From positions 1 through 11,753 of the forward strand of contig JAICJM010000121.1 in assembly GCA_025928435.1 (NCBI GenBank): DNA of 11,753 nt, in the 5' to 3' direction. This document shows, in pieces, positions 1 to 6,768 of this stretch. A program made the position numbers and the translations under genes. The notes under the pieces are model-generated. The model was not told the origin of the DNA. It did not search any database and saw only the letters and a list, made by a program, of their open reading frames with translations. The stretch is from Thermoleophilia bacterium (lineage in GTDB: Bacteria; Actinomycetota; Thermoleophilia; Gaiellales; JAICJC01). The first letter of the stretch is position 1. The number at the start of each line of letters is the position of its first letter.

Positions 1-1
1 C

Positions 2-1132
2 GCCGGCGACCGCACGACGTACGGCAGCGCGCTCTACCGCGACCACGTGCCCGACCGCGACGCCGAGGCCGTCGAGCGGCTCGCGGCCGCGGGCGGGATC
101 ACCGTGGCGAAGCTCGCGACGCACGAGCTGGCCTGGGGGACGACGACCCAGAACCCGCACTTCGGCTCCTGCCGCAACCCGCACAACACCGGCCGCGTGC
201 CGGGCGGGTCGAGCGGCGGCTCGGGCGTCGCGCTCGCGACGGCCATGGTCGCGGCCGCGCCGGGCACCGACACGGGCGGCTCGATCCGCTGTCCGGCCTC
301 GTGCTGCGGCATCGTCGGCCTGAAGCCGACCTACGGCCGGGTCAGCCTGGCCGGGATCCGCCCGCTGTGCACGACGCTCGACCACTGCGGGCCGATGGCG
401 CGCAGCGTGCGCGACTGCGCCCTGCAGCTCGAGGCGCTGGCGGGCGGGCCCTCGCGCGACCCGCGCGTGCCGAGCGTGCCCGTCGAGCGCTGGAGCGAGG
501 GCCTCTCCGGCGACCTGCGGGGGATGCGGGTCGGCCTGGCCGAGCGCTACTTCTTCGAGCACACCGCGGCCGACATCGTCGCCCGCGTGCGCCGGGCGGT
601 CGACGCGCTCGCCGACGCCGGCGCGGAGATCGTCGAGTTCGACCTCGAGTGGCCGACGCCGATGGGTGAGGGCGACCCGTTCATCCCCGAGGGGGCGGCG
701 ACGCTGCAGCAGTTCTGGCCGTCCCGGCGAGACGAGATCGGGCCGGACGTGGCCCGCGACCTCGCGCTCTCCGACGTGATGGCGGCCGTCCCGTTCGCCG
801 CCGTCAACCAGTACCGGATCGAGTACGCGGGCCGGATGCTCGAGAAGATGCGGTCGGCCGGGATCGACCTGATCGCGACGCCGACCCAGGCGCAGACGCC
901 GCCGCCGGTGGAGGCCCTGGCGATCCCGTACGCGGGCCGCCCCGACATGGACGTCACCTACGCGATGTGCGGGCTCACGCTCGTGTTCAACATGCTCGGC
1001 TGGCCGGCCGTGAGCGTGCCGTGCGGCCGCGACGACGCCGGGCTACCGGCCGGGATCCAGCTGGCCGCCCTGCCGTGGCGCGAGGATCACTGCTTGGCCG
1101 CGGCGGCTGCGGTCGAGGCCGCGGCCCTCTGA
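2..1132 (+). CDS. Amidase (amidase signature family), 5' truncated
   Basis: Hydrolyses an amide bond by the Ser-cisSer-Lys mechanism of the amidase signature (AS) family, probably in the cytoplasm. The frame is open from the window edge, so the true start lies upstream; 376 residues are visible. The glycine/serine-rich motif PGGSSGGSG holds the predicted cis-Ser (visible residue 70, codon at 209-211). TDTGGSIR holds the predicted nucleophile Ser (visible residue 94, codon at 281-283). Their 24-residue spacing matches the family. The catalytic Lys should lie upstream in the missing part. The segment TTYGSALYRDHVPDRDAE and the block GIVGLKPTYGRVS are typical of stand-alone amidases and GatA alike. 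I prefer a catabolic amidase because the neighbours are other C-N hydrolases and no gatB or gatC is visible. Its 3' end overlaps the opposing C45 gene by 46 bases. Substrate unknown. Confidence 0.93.
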   Translation, partial: AGDRTTYGSALYRDHVPDRDAEAVERLAAAGGITVAKLATHELAWGTTTQNPHFGSCRNPHNTGRVPGGSSGGSGVALATAMVAAAPGTDTGGSIRCPASCCGIVGLKPTYGRVSLAGIRPLCTTLDHCGPMARSVRDCALQLEALAGGPSRDPRVPSVPVERWSEGLSGDLRGMRVGLAERYFFEHTAADIVARVRRAVDALADAGAEIVEFDLEWPTPMGEGDPFIPEGAATLQQFWPSRRDEIGPDVARDLALSDVMAAVPFAAVNQYRIEYAGRMLEKMRSAGIDLIATPTQAQTPPPVEALAIPYAGRPDMDVTYAMCGLTLVFNMLGWPAVSVPCGRDDAGLPAGIQLAALPWREDHCLAAAAAVEAAAL

Positions 1133-2184
1133 CACGGGCCGCCCGCCGAGACGCGCATCTCGGCCCGGGCGGGCTCGATGACGACGGTCGCGAGCGTCGT
1201 CCAGCGCTCGCCGAAGGCGGCGCCCTGGGCGGGGTGGCAGCAGATGGCGCCGGCGCCGCCGCGGTGGCTGTCCATCGCCTCGAGCACGTCCTCGGTCTCG
1301 ATCGAGCCCTCGATCCCGGCGACGCGGCGGCGGGCGTGATCGAGGCGCAGCAGCGTGTCGGGAGCCTCGCGCACCATCGTGTCGGCCTGGCGGCCGGGAT
1401 CGGCCAGGAAATGGTTCGTGTGGATCAGGACGCCGCGGTTGTCCGGCATGACGAAGCCGGGGCCGGCCGGTGACACCTCGACGGTGCACGCCACGCCGCC
1501 GTCCGCATCGTCGGCCACGATGGTGACGGCGGAGGAGGCGGACATCTGCGCGCTCGCGGCCATGGTGAGCGCGGTGACGGCGCCGTCGGCCTCGTCCAGC
1601 ACCCGCCGGCAGAGTGCGTGCACGGGCACGGCGACGGGCGCCCGGTCGTCCTGGTGGCCGAGGATGTTCAGGAGCACACCGACGCCGGAGCCGTTCACGC
1701 CGATCTTGCCGACGATGCCGGCCTCGGTGACCGTCTCGACGCGGCGGCCGTCCGCATGGTCGATCGTCCACACGAGCCAGCCCTCGCGCAGCTCCTCGTG
1801 CCAGTCCCAGGTCTGGATCCCGAACGGGCTGCCGGAGGCGGTGGCGGTGCCGAGGCAGGCGATGGTCGAGCACTCGCCGGCGGCCGCGGCCAGGAGCTCG
1901 GTGCGGGCGTTCAGCGCGCCGATCAGCTCGACCTCGAACCCGCTCCCGTGGGCGATCCCGTCGATCTCCTCGAGCAGCGCCGGCGACCAGGCCGCGATGC
2001 GGTCGAGCGCCTGCGAGCCCAGCCGGCGCAGGTCGTCGCCGGTCAGCCCGGCGCTCACGGCGAACAGCCGCCGGTAGACGTTCATGACCAGCCCGATGCG
2101 CTCCTTCTGGGCGCGCCCGAAGGTGACCCCCCGCGCCCCTGGCGTCCGTTCGGCGGAGTGGTGGCGGGCGACGTCCATCGCCAT
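1087..2184 (-). CDS. C45 family autoproteolytic acyltransferase/hydrolase
   Basis: Member of the acyl-CoA:6-aminopenicillanate acyltransferase (AAT, peptidase C45) group of Ntn hydrolases, 365 residues from the first ATG. Such proteins are made as a precursor that cleaves itself before a Cys, which becomes the N-terminal nucleophile. The candidate is Cys105 in GECSTIA, followed by the family-typical QTWDWHEEL block (residues 124-132). Upstream are FGRAQKERI and EEIDGIAHG, also typical of the family. The residue before the Cys is Glu rather than the Gly of the fungal isopenicillin N enzyme. Bacterial relatives mostly have unknown amide or acyl substrates, so penicillin chemistry should not be assumed. 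A TATCCT box abuts the first ATG and lies 6 bases before a second ATG (Met3, codon 2178-2176), so the true start may be Met3. No Shine-Dalgarno is visible. It is divergent from hyuA and overlaps the amidase end. The alanine-rich C-terminal tail lies in the overlap. Confidence 0.88.
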   Translation of the reverse strand: MAMDVARHHSAERTPGARGVTFGRAQKERIGLVMNVYRRLFAVSAGLTGDDLRRLGSQALDRIAAWSPALLEEIDGIAHGSGFEVELIGALNARTELLAAAAGECSTIACLGTATASGSPFGIQTWDWHEELREGWLVWTIDHADGRRVETVTEAGIVGKIGVNGSGVGVLLNILGHQDDRAPVAVPVHALCRRVLDEADGAVTALTMAASAQMSASSAVTIVADDADGGVACTVEVSPAGPGFVMPDNRGVLIHTNHFLADPGRQADTMVREAPDTLLRLDHARRRVAGIEGSIETEDVLEAMDSHRGGAGAICCHPAQGAAFGERWTTLATVVIEPARAEMRVSAGGPCQRAAASTAAAAAKQ

Positions 2185-2190
2185 AGGATA
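2185..2190 (-). promoter_or_regulatory. Predicted -10 box of the C45 gene (leaderless)
   Basis: Read on the minus strand the hexamer is TATCCT, matching the actinobacterial -10 consensus TANNNT. The bases between it and the second in-frame ATG are ATGGCG, exactly 6, so transcription would begin at or next to Met3. No convincing -35 box and no Shine-Dalgarno are seen. This is an inference from spacing and from the same arrangement at other starts in the window. Confidence 0.45.
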
Positions 2191-2211
2191 ATCGCGCTCG
2201 GCACAAGATGA

Positions 2212-2241
2212 CCGGGGACAGTCCCCGGACGGGGACAGTCC
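2212..2241. repeat. GGGGACAGTCC tandem/palindromic repeat in the C45-hyuA intergenic region
   Basis: CCGGGGACAGTCCCCGG (2212-2228) is a palindrome with 7-bp arms around CAG. It is followed by a second direct copy of GGGGACAGTCC (2231-2241), with a 17-base period. Its core at 2213-2227 differs by one base from the core of the large palindrome at the hyuB stop (5645-5659). It could be a degenerate REP-type element or a binding site for a regulator of the two divergent genes. The sequence does not decide between these. Confidence 0.55.
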
Positions 2242-2303
2242 TCACTCCGGTGCCCACAGCCGGGGCCAGGCCCGCCGCCGGGGCCGCCCCCGTCAAGACT
2301 GCG

Positions 2304-2309
2304 TATCCT
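2304..2309 (+). promoter_or_regulatory. Predicted -10 box of hyuA (leaderless or near-leaderless)
   Basis: TATCCT lies 8 bases before the hyuA ATG. Transcription would then start within a base or two of the start codon, and no Shine-Dalgarno lies between. The hexamer is the same as the one proposed for the divergent C45 gene. Upstream, GCCGGGGCC occurs as a direct repeat (2259-2267 and 2277-2285). No clear -35 box is seen. Confidence 0.45.
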
Positions 2310-2317
2310 CCCCCGGC

Positions 2318-4156
2318 ATGCGCGCGATCGTGGGAGTCGACGTGGGCGGCACGTTCACGGACGTCGCCCTGATCGCCGGGGGGCGGCTCGTCACGGCCAA
2401 GGTCGCGACCACGGCCCGCGACCCCGCGGCCGGCGTGATCGAGGGCGTGCGGTTCGCCCTGGTACGGGCGGGGCTCGACGCCGGAGACGTGGCCCACTTC
2501 GGCCACGGCACCACGGTGGCCACGAACGCGATGCTCGAGCGCCGCGGCGCCCGCACCGCCTACGTCGCCACCCGCGGCTTCGCCGACGTGCCCGCGCTCG
2601 GCCGCCAGGCCAGGCCGCACCTGTACCGGCCCGAGCTCGCCCCGCCCGCGCCGCTGGCCGAGGTCACGGCCGAGGTGGACGAGCGCATGGGGCCCGACGG
2701 GGTGATCGAGCGGCTCGACCCGCGCTCGGTGGCCGCCGCCGCCCGCCGGCTGCGGCGGGAGCGGGTCGAGGCCGCCGCCGTCTGCCTGCTGCATGCCTAC
2801 GCCGACCCGGTCCACGAGCAAGCCGTGGCGGACGGGCTGCGCGAGGCGCTGCCGGAGGTGCACGTGGTGGCCTCCCACGAGGTGGCGGACGAGTTCCGCG
2901 AGTTCGAGCGCGCGTCGACCACGATCGCGGACGCCTACCTCGGGCCGGTCGCCGGCAGCTACCTGCGACGGCTGGCGGCCACCGCGGAGGAGGACGGGTT
3001 GCCCGCGCCCGCCGTCATGCAGTCGAACGGGGGCGTGTGCGACCTGGACGAGGCTGCCGCGCACCCCGCCCGGCTGCTCCTCTCCGGCCCCGCCGGCGGT
3101 GTGGCGGCGGTGGTGGCCGCCGGGATCGGCGATGCGATCAGCTTCGACATGGGCGGCACCTCGACCGACGTGTGCCTGATCCGCGACGGCGTGGCCGGGC
3201 GCAGCGCCGAGCGCCGCGTCGGCGGCCTGCCGCTGCGCCTGCCGCAGCTCGACATCCACACCGTCGGGGCGGGCGGCGGCAGCATCGCCTGGATCGACCC
3301 CGGAGGCGCGCTCCGGGTCGGCCCGCAGAGCGCGGGAGCCGATCCCGGCCCGGCCTGTTACGGCCGCGGCGGCGAGCGGCCGACGGTGACCGACGCGAAC
3401 CTGATCCTGGGCCGGCTCGACCGCGATGTGCCGCTCGCGGGTGACCTGCGTCTCGACGTCGCGGCCGCCCAGACCGCCATGAAGGAGGTGGCGGGAGCCT
3501 TCGCCAGCCTCCGCGCCGCCGCGGAGGGCGTCGTCGCGGTCGCGAACGCCGAGATGGTGCGCGCGATCGGCGTCGTCAGCGTCGAGCAGGGCCACGACCC
3601 GCGCGAGCTGGAGCTGGTCGCGTTCGGCGGGGCGGGGCCGCTGCACGCCTGCGAGGTGGCCGATAGGCTGGGCATGCGCGCCGTGGTCGTCCCGGCCGCG
3701 AGCGGCGTGCTGTCGGCGCTGGGGATCGCGGCGGGAGAGCGGCGGCGATCGACGGTGCGGAGCGTCATGGCGCCGCTCGAGCGGTTCCTGGCCGAGCTCC
3801 CCGACCTGCCCCGCGCCCCGCGCGGCGGCGCCGTCGAGGTCGAGTGCGAGCTGCGTTACCGCGGCCAGGCCCACGAGCTGACGGTCGGCCTGAAGCCGCC
3901 CGCGACGCTCGCCCGCCGCTTCCACGCCCGCCACCGCGAGCGGTACGGGTTCGACGACCCCGCCGCGGAGATCGAGGTCACGAGCGTGCGCACGTCTGTC
4001 GTCGCGCCCGGCGCGGGCTACGAGCTCGAGCGTGCGAAGCGTGTCGCGGCCGTCCGCGGGCCCGCGTCCGTGCCGCTCGACGGGGCGACGCTGTGGGTCG
4101 CGGACGGGTGGACGGCCCGCCACGGCGGCGACGGCTCCTGGCGGATCACCCGGTGA
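2318..4156 (+). CDS. hyuA: Hydantoinase/oxoprolinase family subunit A (ATP-binding)
   Basis: Subunit A of the ATP-dependent hydantoinase/5-oxoprolinase/caprolactamase family, 612 residues, cytoplasmic. With subunit B it opens a cyclic amide ring (or, in carboxylase relatives, activates a ketone) at the cost of ATP. The N-terminal Hydant_A_N domain starts with the phosphate-binding DVGGTFTD (residues 8-15) and has FGHGTTVATNAMLER (61-75). The central hydantoinase A domain shows SGPAGGV (256-262), SFDMGGTSTDV (275-285), TVGAGGGSIA (315-324), ADPGPACYGRGG (341-352) and FGGAGPLHA (436-444). A C-terminal barrel follows, with LRYRGQAHEL (512-521). The protein is short for the family: the helical linker between SALGIAAGERRRS and LRYRGQ seems reduced. 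The start is set by the immediate DVGGTFTD motif and the TATCCT box 8 bases upstream. The stop overlaps the hyuB GTG. Substrate cannot be read from the sequence. Confidence 0.93.
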   Translation: MRAIVGVDVGGTFTDVALIAGGRLVTAKVATTARDPAAGVIEGVRFALVRAGLDAGDVAHFGHGTTVATNAMLERRGARTAYVATRGFADVPALGRQARPHLYRPELAPPAPLAEVTAEVDERMGPDGVIERLDPRSVAAAARRLRRERVEAAAVCLLHAYADPVHEQAVADGLREALPEVHVVASHEVADEFREFERASTTIADAYLGPVAGSYLRRLAATAEEDGLPAPAVMQSNGGVCDLDEAAAHPARLLLSGPAGGVAAVVAAGIGDAISFDMGGTSTDVCLIRDGVAGRSAERRVGGLPLRLPQLDIHTVGAGGGSIAWIDPGGALRVGPQSAGADPGPACYGRGGERPTVTDANLILGRLDRDVPLAGDLRLDVAAAQTAMKEVAGAFASLRAAAEGVVAVANAEMVRAIGVVSVEQGHDPRELELVAFGGAGPLHACEVADRLGMRAVVVPAASGVLSALGIAAGERRRSTVRSVMAPLERFLAELPDLPRAPRGGAVEVECELRYRGQAHELTVGLKPPATLARRFHARHRERYGFDDPAAEIEVTSVRTSVVAPGAGYELERAKRVAAVRGPASVPLDGATLWVADGWTARHGGDGSWRITR

Positions 4157-5643
4157 TCGATCCGGCCGCCCTGCAGGTGCTGGCCGCGTCGCTGCGCGGT
4201 GTCGCCGAGGAGATGGGCGCGGCGCTCGTGCGTTCGGCCCACTCCGCCAACATCAAGGAGCGGCGCGACTGCTCGACGGCGCTCTTCGCCCCGGACGGGC
4301 GCATGATCGCGCAGGCCGAGCACATGCCCGTCCACCTGGGCGCGATGCCGGACGCCGTCGCCGCGGTGCGGGCGCTCGATCCGCGGCCGGGGGCCGTCTA
4401 CGTCCTGAACGACCCGTATACGGGCGGCACCCACCTGCCCGACATCACGCTGGTCGCGACCGTCGACGACCTGGGCCTCGTGTGCTCGCGCGCCCACCAT
4501 GCCGACGTGGGCGGGATGCAGCCCGCGAGCATGCCCGCGGGCGCGACCGAGCTGATCCAGGAGGGCGTCGTCATCCCGCCGGTCGAGCTGACCGCCGACG
4601 TTCGCCGGGTGTTGGTCGCCAACATGCGCAGGCCGGCGGAGCGGCTCGCCGACCTGCGGGCGCAGGAGGCGTGCATGCTGGTCGGGGCGGAGCGGCTGCG
4701 TGAGCTGGCGAGCCGGCTTGGCCGCAGGCGGCTGGCCGAGGGCATGAACGAGCTCTACCGCTACAGCGAGCGCCGCACCCGGGCGGCGATCGCGAGCCTG
4801 CCGGATGGGAGCTTCCGGGCCCGGGACGCCATCGAGGGCGACGGGATCCATACGCGCGACATCCCGATCGAGGTCGAGGTGCGGATCGCCGGCGACGAGT
4901 TGACCGCCGACTTCGCCGGCACCGCGCCGCAGCAGCCCGGCAACGTGAACTGCCCGCTCTCGGTCACCCGCTCGGCGGTCTACTACGTCGTTCGGGCGGT
5001 GTGCGACCCGGACATCCCGGCGTCCGGCGGCGCCTTCGCCCCTGTGACCGTCACGGCGCCCGAGAGGTGCCTCGTGAACGCGGTCGCGCCTGGCGCCGTG
5101 GTGGCCGGGAACACCGAGACGTCGAGCCGGATCGTCGACGTGGTCATGTCCGCCATGGGCGGCGCGGTGGACGTCCCGGCGCACGGCCAGGGAACCATGA
5201 ACAACGTGACCTTCGGAACACCGGCGTTCACCTACTACGAGACGCTCGGCGGCGGCCAGGGCGGCTCGTCCGCGGGGCCGGGGCCGAGCGGCGTGCACGT
5301 GGCGATGTCGAACACGCTCAACACACCGATCGAGGCGCTCGAGCGCGAGTACCCGCTGCGGATCGAGCGCTACGCCCGCCGGCCGGGGACGGGTGGGTCC
5401 GGGCGCCACCCGGGGGGCGACGGCGTGGTGCGGGTCTACCGGGTGCTCGCGGACTGCCGCCTGGGGATCATGAGCGAGCGCCGCCGCCACGGCCCCCACG
5501 GCGCCGCAGGCGGCGCCGACGGCTCGCCGGGCCGCAACACGCTGAACGGCCGCCGCCTGCCGGCGAAGTGCAGCCTCGACCTCCGCGCCGGCGACGTCCT
5601 CGAGATCCGCACCCCCGGCGGCGGCGGCTGGGGCCGTGAATAA
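4153..5643 (+). CDS. hyuB: Hydantoinase/oxoprolinase family subunit B
   Basis: Partner of HyuA, 496 residues, carrying the hydrolytic half of the ATP-dependent cyclic amidase. Family blocks appear in order: RSAHSANIKERRDCSTALF (27-45), IAQAEHMPVHLGAM (52-65), LNDPYTGGTHLPDITL (85-100), HHADVGG (115-121), MPAGATELIQEGVVIPP (127-143), ADLRAQEA (166-173), GNVNCPLSVTRSAVYY (263-278) and GTMNNVTFG (347-355). The glycine-rich C-terminal TPGGGGWG is the usual family ending. The GTG start forms a GTGA overlap with the hyuA stop, indicating translational coupling; a longer frame upstream is only open because of GC bias. The final codons and the TAA stop lie inside the left arm of a perfect palindrome (5633-5671), so the stop may have come with that element. 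The enzyme could also be a ketone carboxylase-like relative, but the simple two-gene layout favours a hydantoinase or lactamase type. Confidence 0.93.
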   Translation: MIDPAALQVLAASLRGVAEEMGAALVRSAHSANIKERRDCSTALFAPDGRMIAQAEHMPVHLGAMPDAVAAVRALDPRPGAVYVLNDPYTGGTHLPDITLVATVDDLGLVCSRAHHADVGGMQPASMPAGATELIQEGVVIPPVELTADVRRVLVANMRRPAERLADLRAQEACMLVGAERLRELASRLGRRRLAEGMNELYRYSERRTRAAIASLPDGSFRARDAIEGDGIHTRDIPIEVEVRIAGDELTADFAGTAPQQPGNVNCPLSVTRSAVYYVVRAVCDPDIPASGGAFAPVTVTAPERCLVNAVAPGAVVAGNTETSSRIVDVVMSAMGGAVDVPAHGQGTMNNVTFGTPAFTYYETLGGGQGGSSAGPGPSGVHVAMSNTLNTPIEALEREYPLRIERYARRPGTGGSGRHPGGDGVVRVYRVLADCRLGIMSERRRHGPHGAAGGADGSPGRNTLNGRRLPAKCSLDLRAGDVLEIRTPGGGGWGRE

Positions 5644-5671
5644 ACGGGGACAGACCCCGTTTATTCACGGC
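5633..5671. repeat. Perfect palindrome (17-bp arms, 5-base loop), REP-like, across the hyuB stop
   Basis: The left arm gccgtgaataaacgggg (5633-5649) is exactly complementary to the right arm (5655-5671); the loop is ACAGA. The core CGGGGACAGACCCCG (5645-5659) differs by one base from the core at 2213-2227. The AT-rich GAATAAA and TTTATT segments stand out from the GC-rich surroundings. The hyuB TAA lies in the left arm. In RNA it would fold into a very stable hairpin between hyuB and clpS and could act as a terminator or 3'-end stabiliser, although no T-run follows. It resembles REP-type elements that are mobilised in trans, but this is inference. Confidence 0.85.
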
Positions 5672-5673
5672 GG

Positions 5674-5679
5674 TACCAT
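5674..5679 (+). promoter_or_regulatory. Predicted -10 box of the clpS-ctaG-nitrilase operon (leaderless)
   Basis: TACCAT fits TANNNT and lies exactly 6 bases before the ATG at 5686, so the mRNA would start at the start codon. No Shine-Dalgarno is present. The hexamer sits 2 bases after the palindrome, so any -35 contact would fall inside the palindrome's loop or right arm; no good -35 match is visible there. Confidence 0.45.
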
Positions 5680-5685
5680 CCAGCC

Positions 5686-5991
5686 ATGGCGACGGTTGCG
5701 CCGCCCGTTCGCAAGCAGAAGCCGCGTCGGTCCGGGCCGGGGTCGGGCGCCGGCAAGCCGTGGCTCGTGATCGTGCGAAACGACGACCACAACACCTTCG
5801 ACGGGGTCGCCTTCGCGCTTGCGCGGACGCTCCCCGGCGTCAGCTTCGAGCGCGGCCAGGCCATGGCCAACACGATCCACAACACCGGCAAGGCGGTGGT
5901 GTGGACCGGCGAGAAGGAGCGGGCCGAGCTCTACTGGGAGCAGCTCGCGGGCTTCGGCCTGACGATGGCGCCGCTCACCCCGGCGGGCTGA
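5686..5991 (+). CDS. clpS: ClpS-like adaptor of the Clp protease
   Basis: ClpS adaptors bind proteins with destabilising N-terminal residues (N-degrons) and deliver them to a ClpA/ClpC-ClpP protease in the cytoplasm. The protein has 101 residues: a basic, proline/glycine-rich tail (1-25) and then the core from WLVIVRNDDHNTFD. Aligned by eye with E. coli ClpS, Asn32, Asp33 and Asp34 match the amino-group-binding NDD, and His65 in IHNTGKA matches His66. The hydrophobic gatekeeper Met40 of E. coli is replaced by Phe38. The C-terminal ELYWEQLAGFGLTMAPL matches the usual last strand. It is first in an operon with ctaG (9 bases downstream). No clpA or clpC is nearby. The start is supported by a TACCAT box 6 bases upstream. 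The family call is firm; the same N-degron range as classical ClpS is not. Confidence 0.85.
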   Translation: MATVAPPVRKQKPRRSGPGSGAGKPWLVIVRNDDHNTFDGVAFALARTLPGVSFERGQAMANTIHNTGKAVVWTGEKERAELYWEQLAGFGLTMAPLTPAG

Positions 5992-6000
5992 ACGGCGGCG

Positions 6001-6768
6001 ATGGTCGACCCCTGGAGGATCCAGGCCGACCCGGAGTGGGCCGTCGCGATCGCGATCGTGGCGCTCGACTACGCCGTGGTCGTGCGCGCGTGGCGCCGCC
6101 GCGGCACGGAGACGCCCACCTTGAGGATCGCGAGCTTCGCGGCCGGCCTCGCCCTGATCGCCGTCGCGCTGCTCTCGCCGCTCGAGCACATCGCGCTCAC
6201 GTCGCTTCTCTCCGTGCACCTGCTCCAGAACGTGATCCTGGCGGACTGGGCGCCGCCGCTGCTCGTGCTCGGCCTCTCGCCCGCGATGACCGCCGCCTGC
6301 GAGCGGCGGCGGTCGATCCGCCTGCTCACCTCGCCGGCGTTCGCGCTCGCCTACTGGGTGGCGGCCTGGTACGTGCTCCACGTTCCGGCCGTCTACGGGT
6401 ATGCGCTGACACACCGCTGGGCGCTCGGGATCGAGCACCTCGTCTTCCTCACCGCGGGGATCGCGTTCTGGTGGCCGGTGCTCGTACCGGGCCGGATGCA
6501 GGCCGGGCCCAAGCTGGCGTACCTGTTCGGCGCGTTCGTCGCCGCGGCGCCGGTCGCGCTCGCCCTGGCGCTCACCCATCCGCAGTACGGCTTCTATGTG
6601 CACGCGCCGCGGCTATGGGGGATCTCGCCGTCCGAGGATCAGCAGCTGGGCGCGATCGCGATGGCGGTCGAGCAGGCCGCCATCCTGTTCGCCGCCTGCT
6701 CGGTCGTGTTCTTCCGGCTTCTGGCGGAGGACGAGGCCGGCGACGCCGGGGTAGGCTTCGAGGCGTGA
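6001..6768 (+). CDS. ctaG: Cytochrome c oxidase assembly factor CtaG (caa3-type)
   Basis: Integral membrane protein of the Caa3_CtaG family (distinct from the Cox11-type CtaG), needed for copper insertion or assembly of heme-copper oxidase. It has 255 residues and about seven hydrophobic segments, near 13-30, 43-60, 66-93, 112-133, 145-162, 171-191 and 216-241. Conserved features are SVHLLQNVIL (71-80, His73), the helix-embedded His127 in YVLHVPA, His146, the WWP turn at 157-159, and SEDQQLGA (211-218), a family hallmark before the last helix. Histidines in or next to helices are candidate copper ligands. The start ATG lies 9 bases after the clpS stop without a good Shine-Dalgarno, so coupling to clpS is likely. 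The stop overlaps the GTG of the next gene by 4 bases. No oxidase subunit genes are in the window. Confidence 0.9.
   Translation: MVDPWRIQADPEWAVAIAIVALDYAVVVRAWRRRGTETPTLRIASFAAGLALIAVALLSPLEHIALTSLLSVHLLQNVILADWAPPLLVLGLSPAMTAACERRRSIRLLTSPAFALAYWVAAWYVLHVPAVYGYALTHRWALGIEHLVFLTAGIAFWWPVLVPGRMQAGPKLAYLFGAFVAAAPVALALALTHPQYGFYVHAPRLWGISPSEDQQLGAIAMAVEQAAILFAACSVVFFRLLAEDEAGDAGVGFEA
6752..6757 (+). promoter_or_regulatory. Possible internal -10 box for the nitrilase-family gene
   Basis: TAGGCT lies inside the end of ctaG, 7 bases before the GTG of the downstream gene, the same geometry as the other proposed leaderless starts. The gene is also translationally coupled to ctaG through a GTGA overlap, so this box may be chance. 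Confidence 0.25.

Noticed and set aside
2..1132. Amidase as GatA of the tRNA amidotransferase
   Set aside because: No gatB/gatC nearby and the context is catabolic hydrolases. Not formally excluded because the N-terminus is missing.
1087..2184. C45 protein as evidence for a beta-lactam biosynthesis cluster
   Set aside because: No synthetase, IPNS or other antibiotic genes are present. Bacterial C45 proteins are widespread with other or unknown substrates.
2259..2285. Direct repeat GCCGGGGCC (2259-2267 and 2277-2285) as an operator for hyuA
   Set aside because: The repeat is short and made only of G and C in a GC-rich spacer; chance is a sufficient explanation without conservation data.
1043..4123. 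A 1026-codon open frame on the minus strand opposite hyuA and running into the C45 region
   Set aside because: It is arginine/glycine/histidine-rich with no family motifs and lies opposite a gene with strong conserved blocks. Long antisense frames are expected at this GC content.
3844..4152. N-terminal extension of HyuB overlapping hyuA
   Set aside because: The extension has no HyuB-like sequence; the GTG at 4153, coupled to the hyuA stop, gives the normal family N-terminus.
4018..5499. A 493-codon minus-strand open frame opposite hyuB
   Set aside because: Composition is His/Arg/Ala/Gly-rich with no recognisable domain; it is a frame shadow of hyuB.
5760..6764. In-frame extension of the nitrilase-family protein upstream through clpS and ctaG
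   Set aside because: The extension is low-complexity Arg/Ala/Gly sequence in the wrong frame of two well-recognised genes. The GTG at 6765 starts exactly at the family's N-terminal strand.
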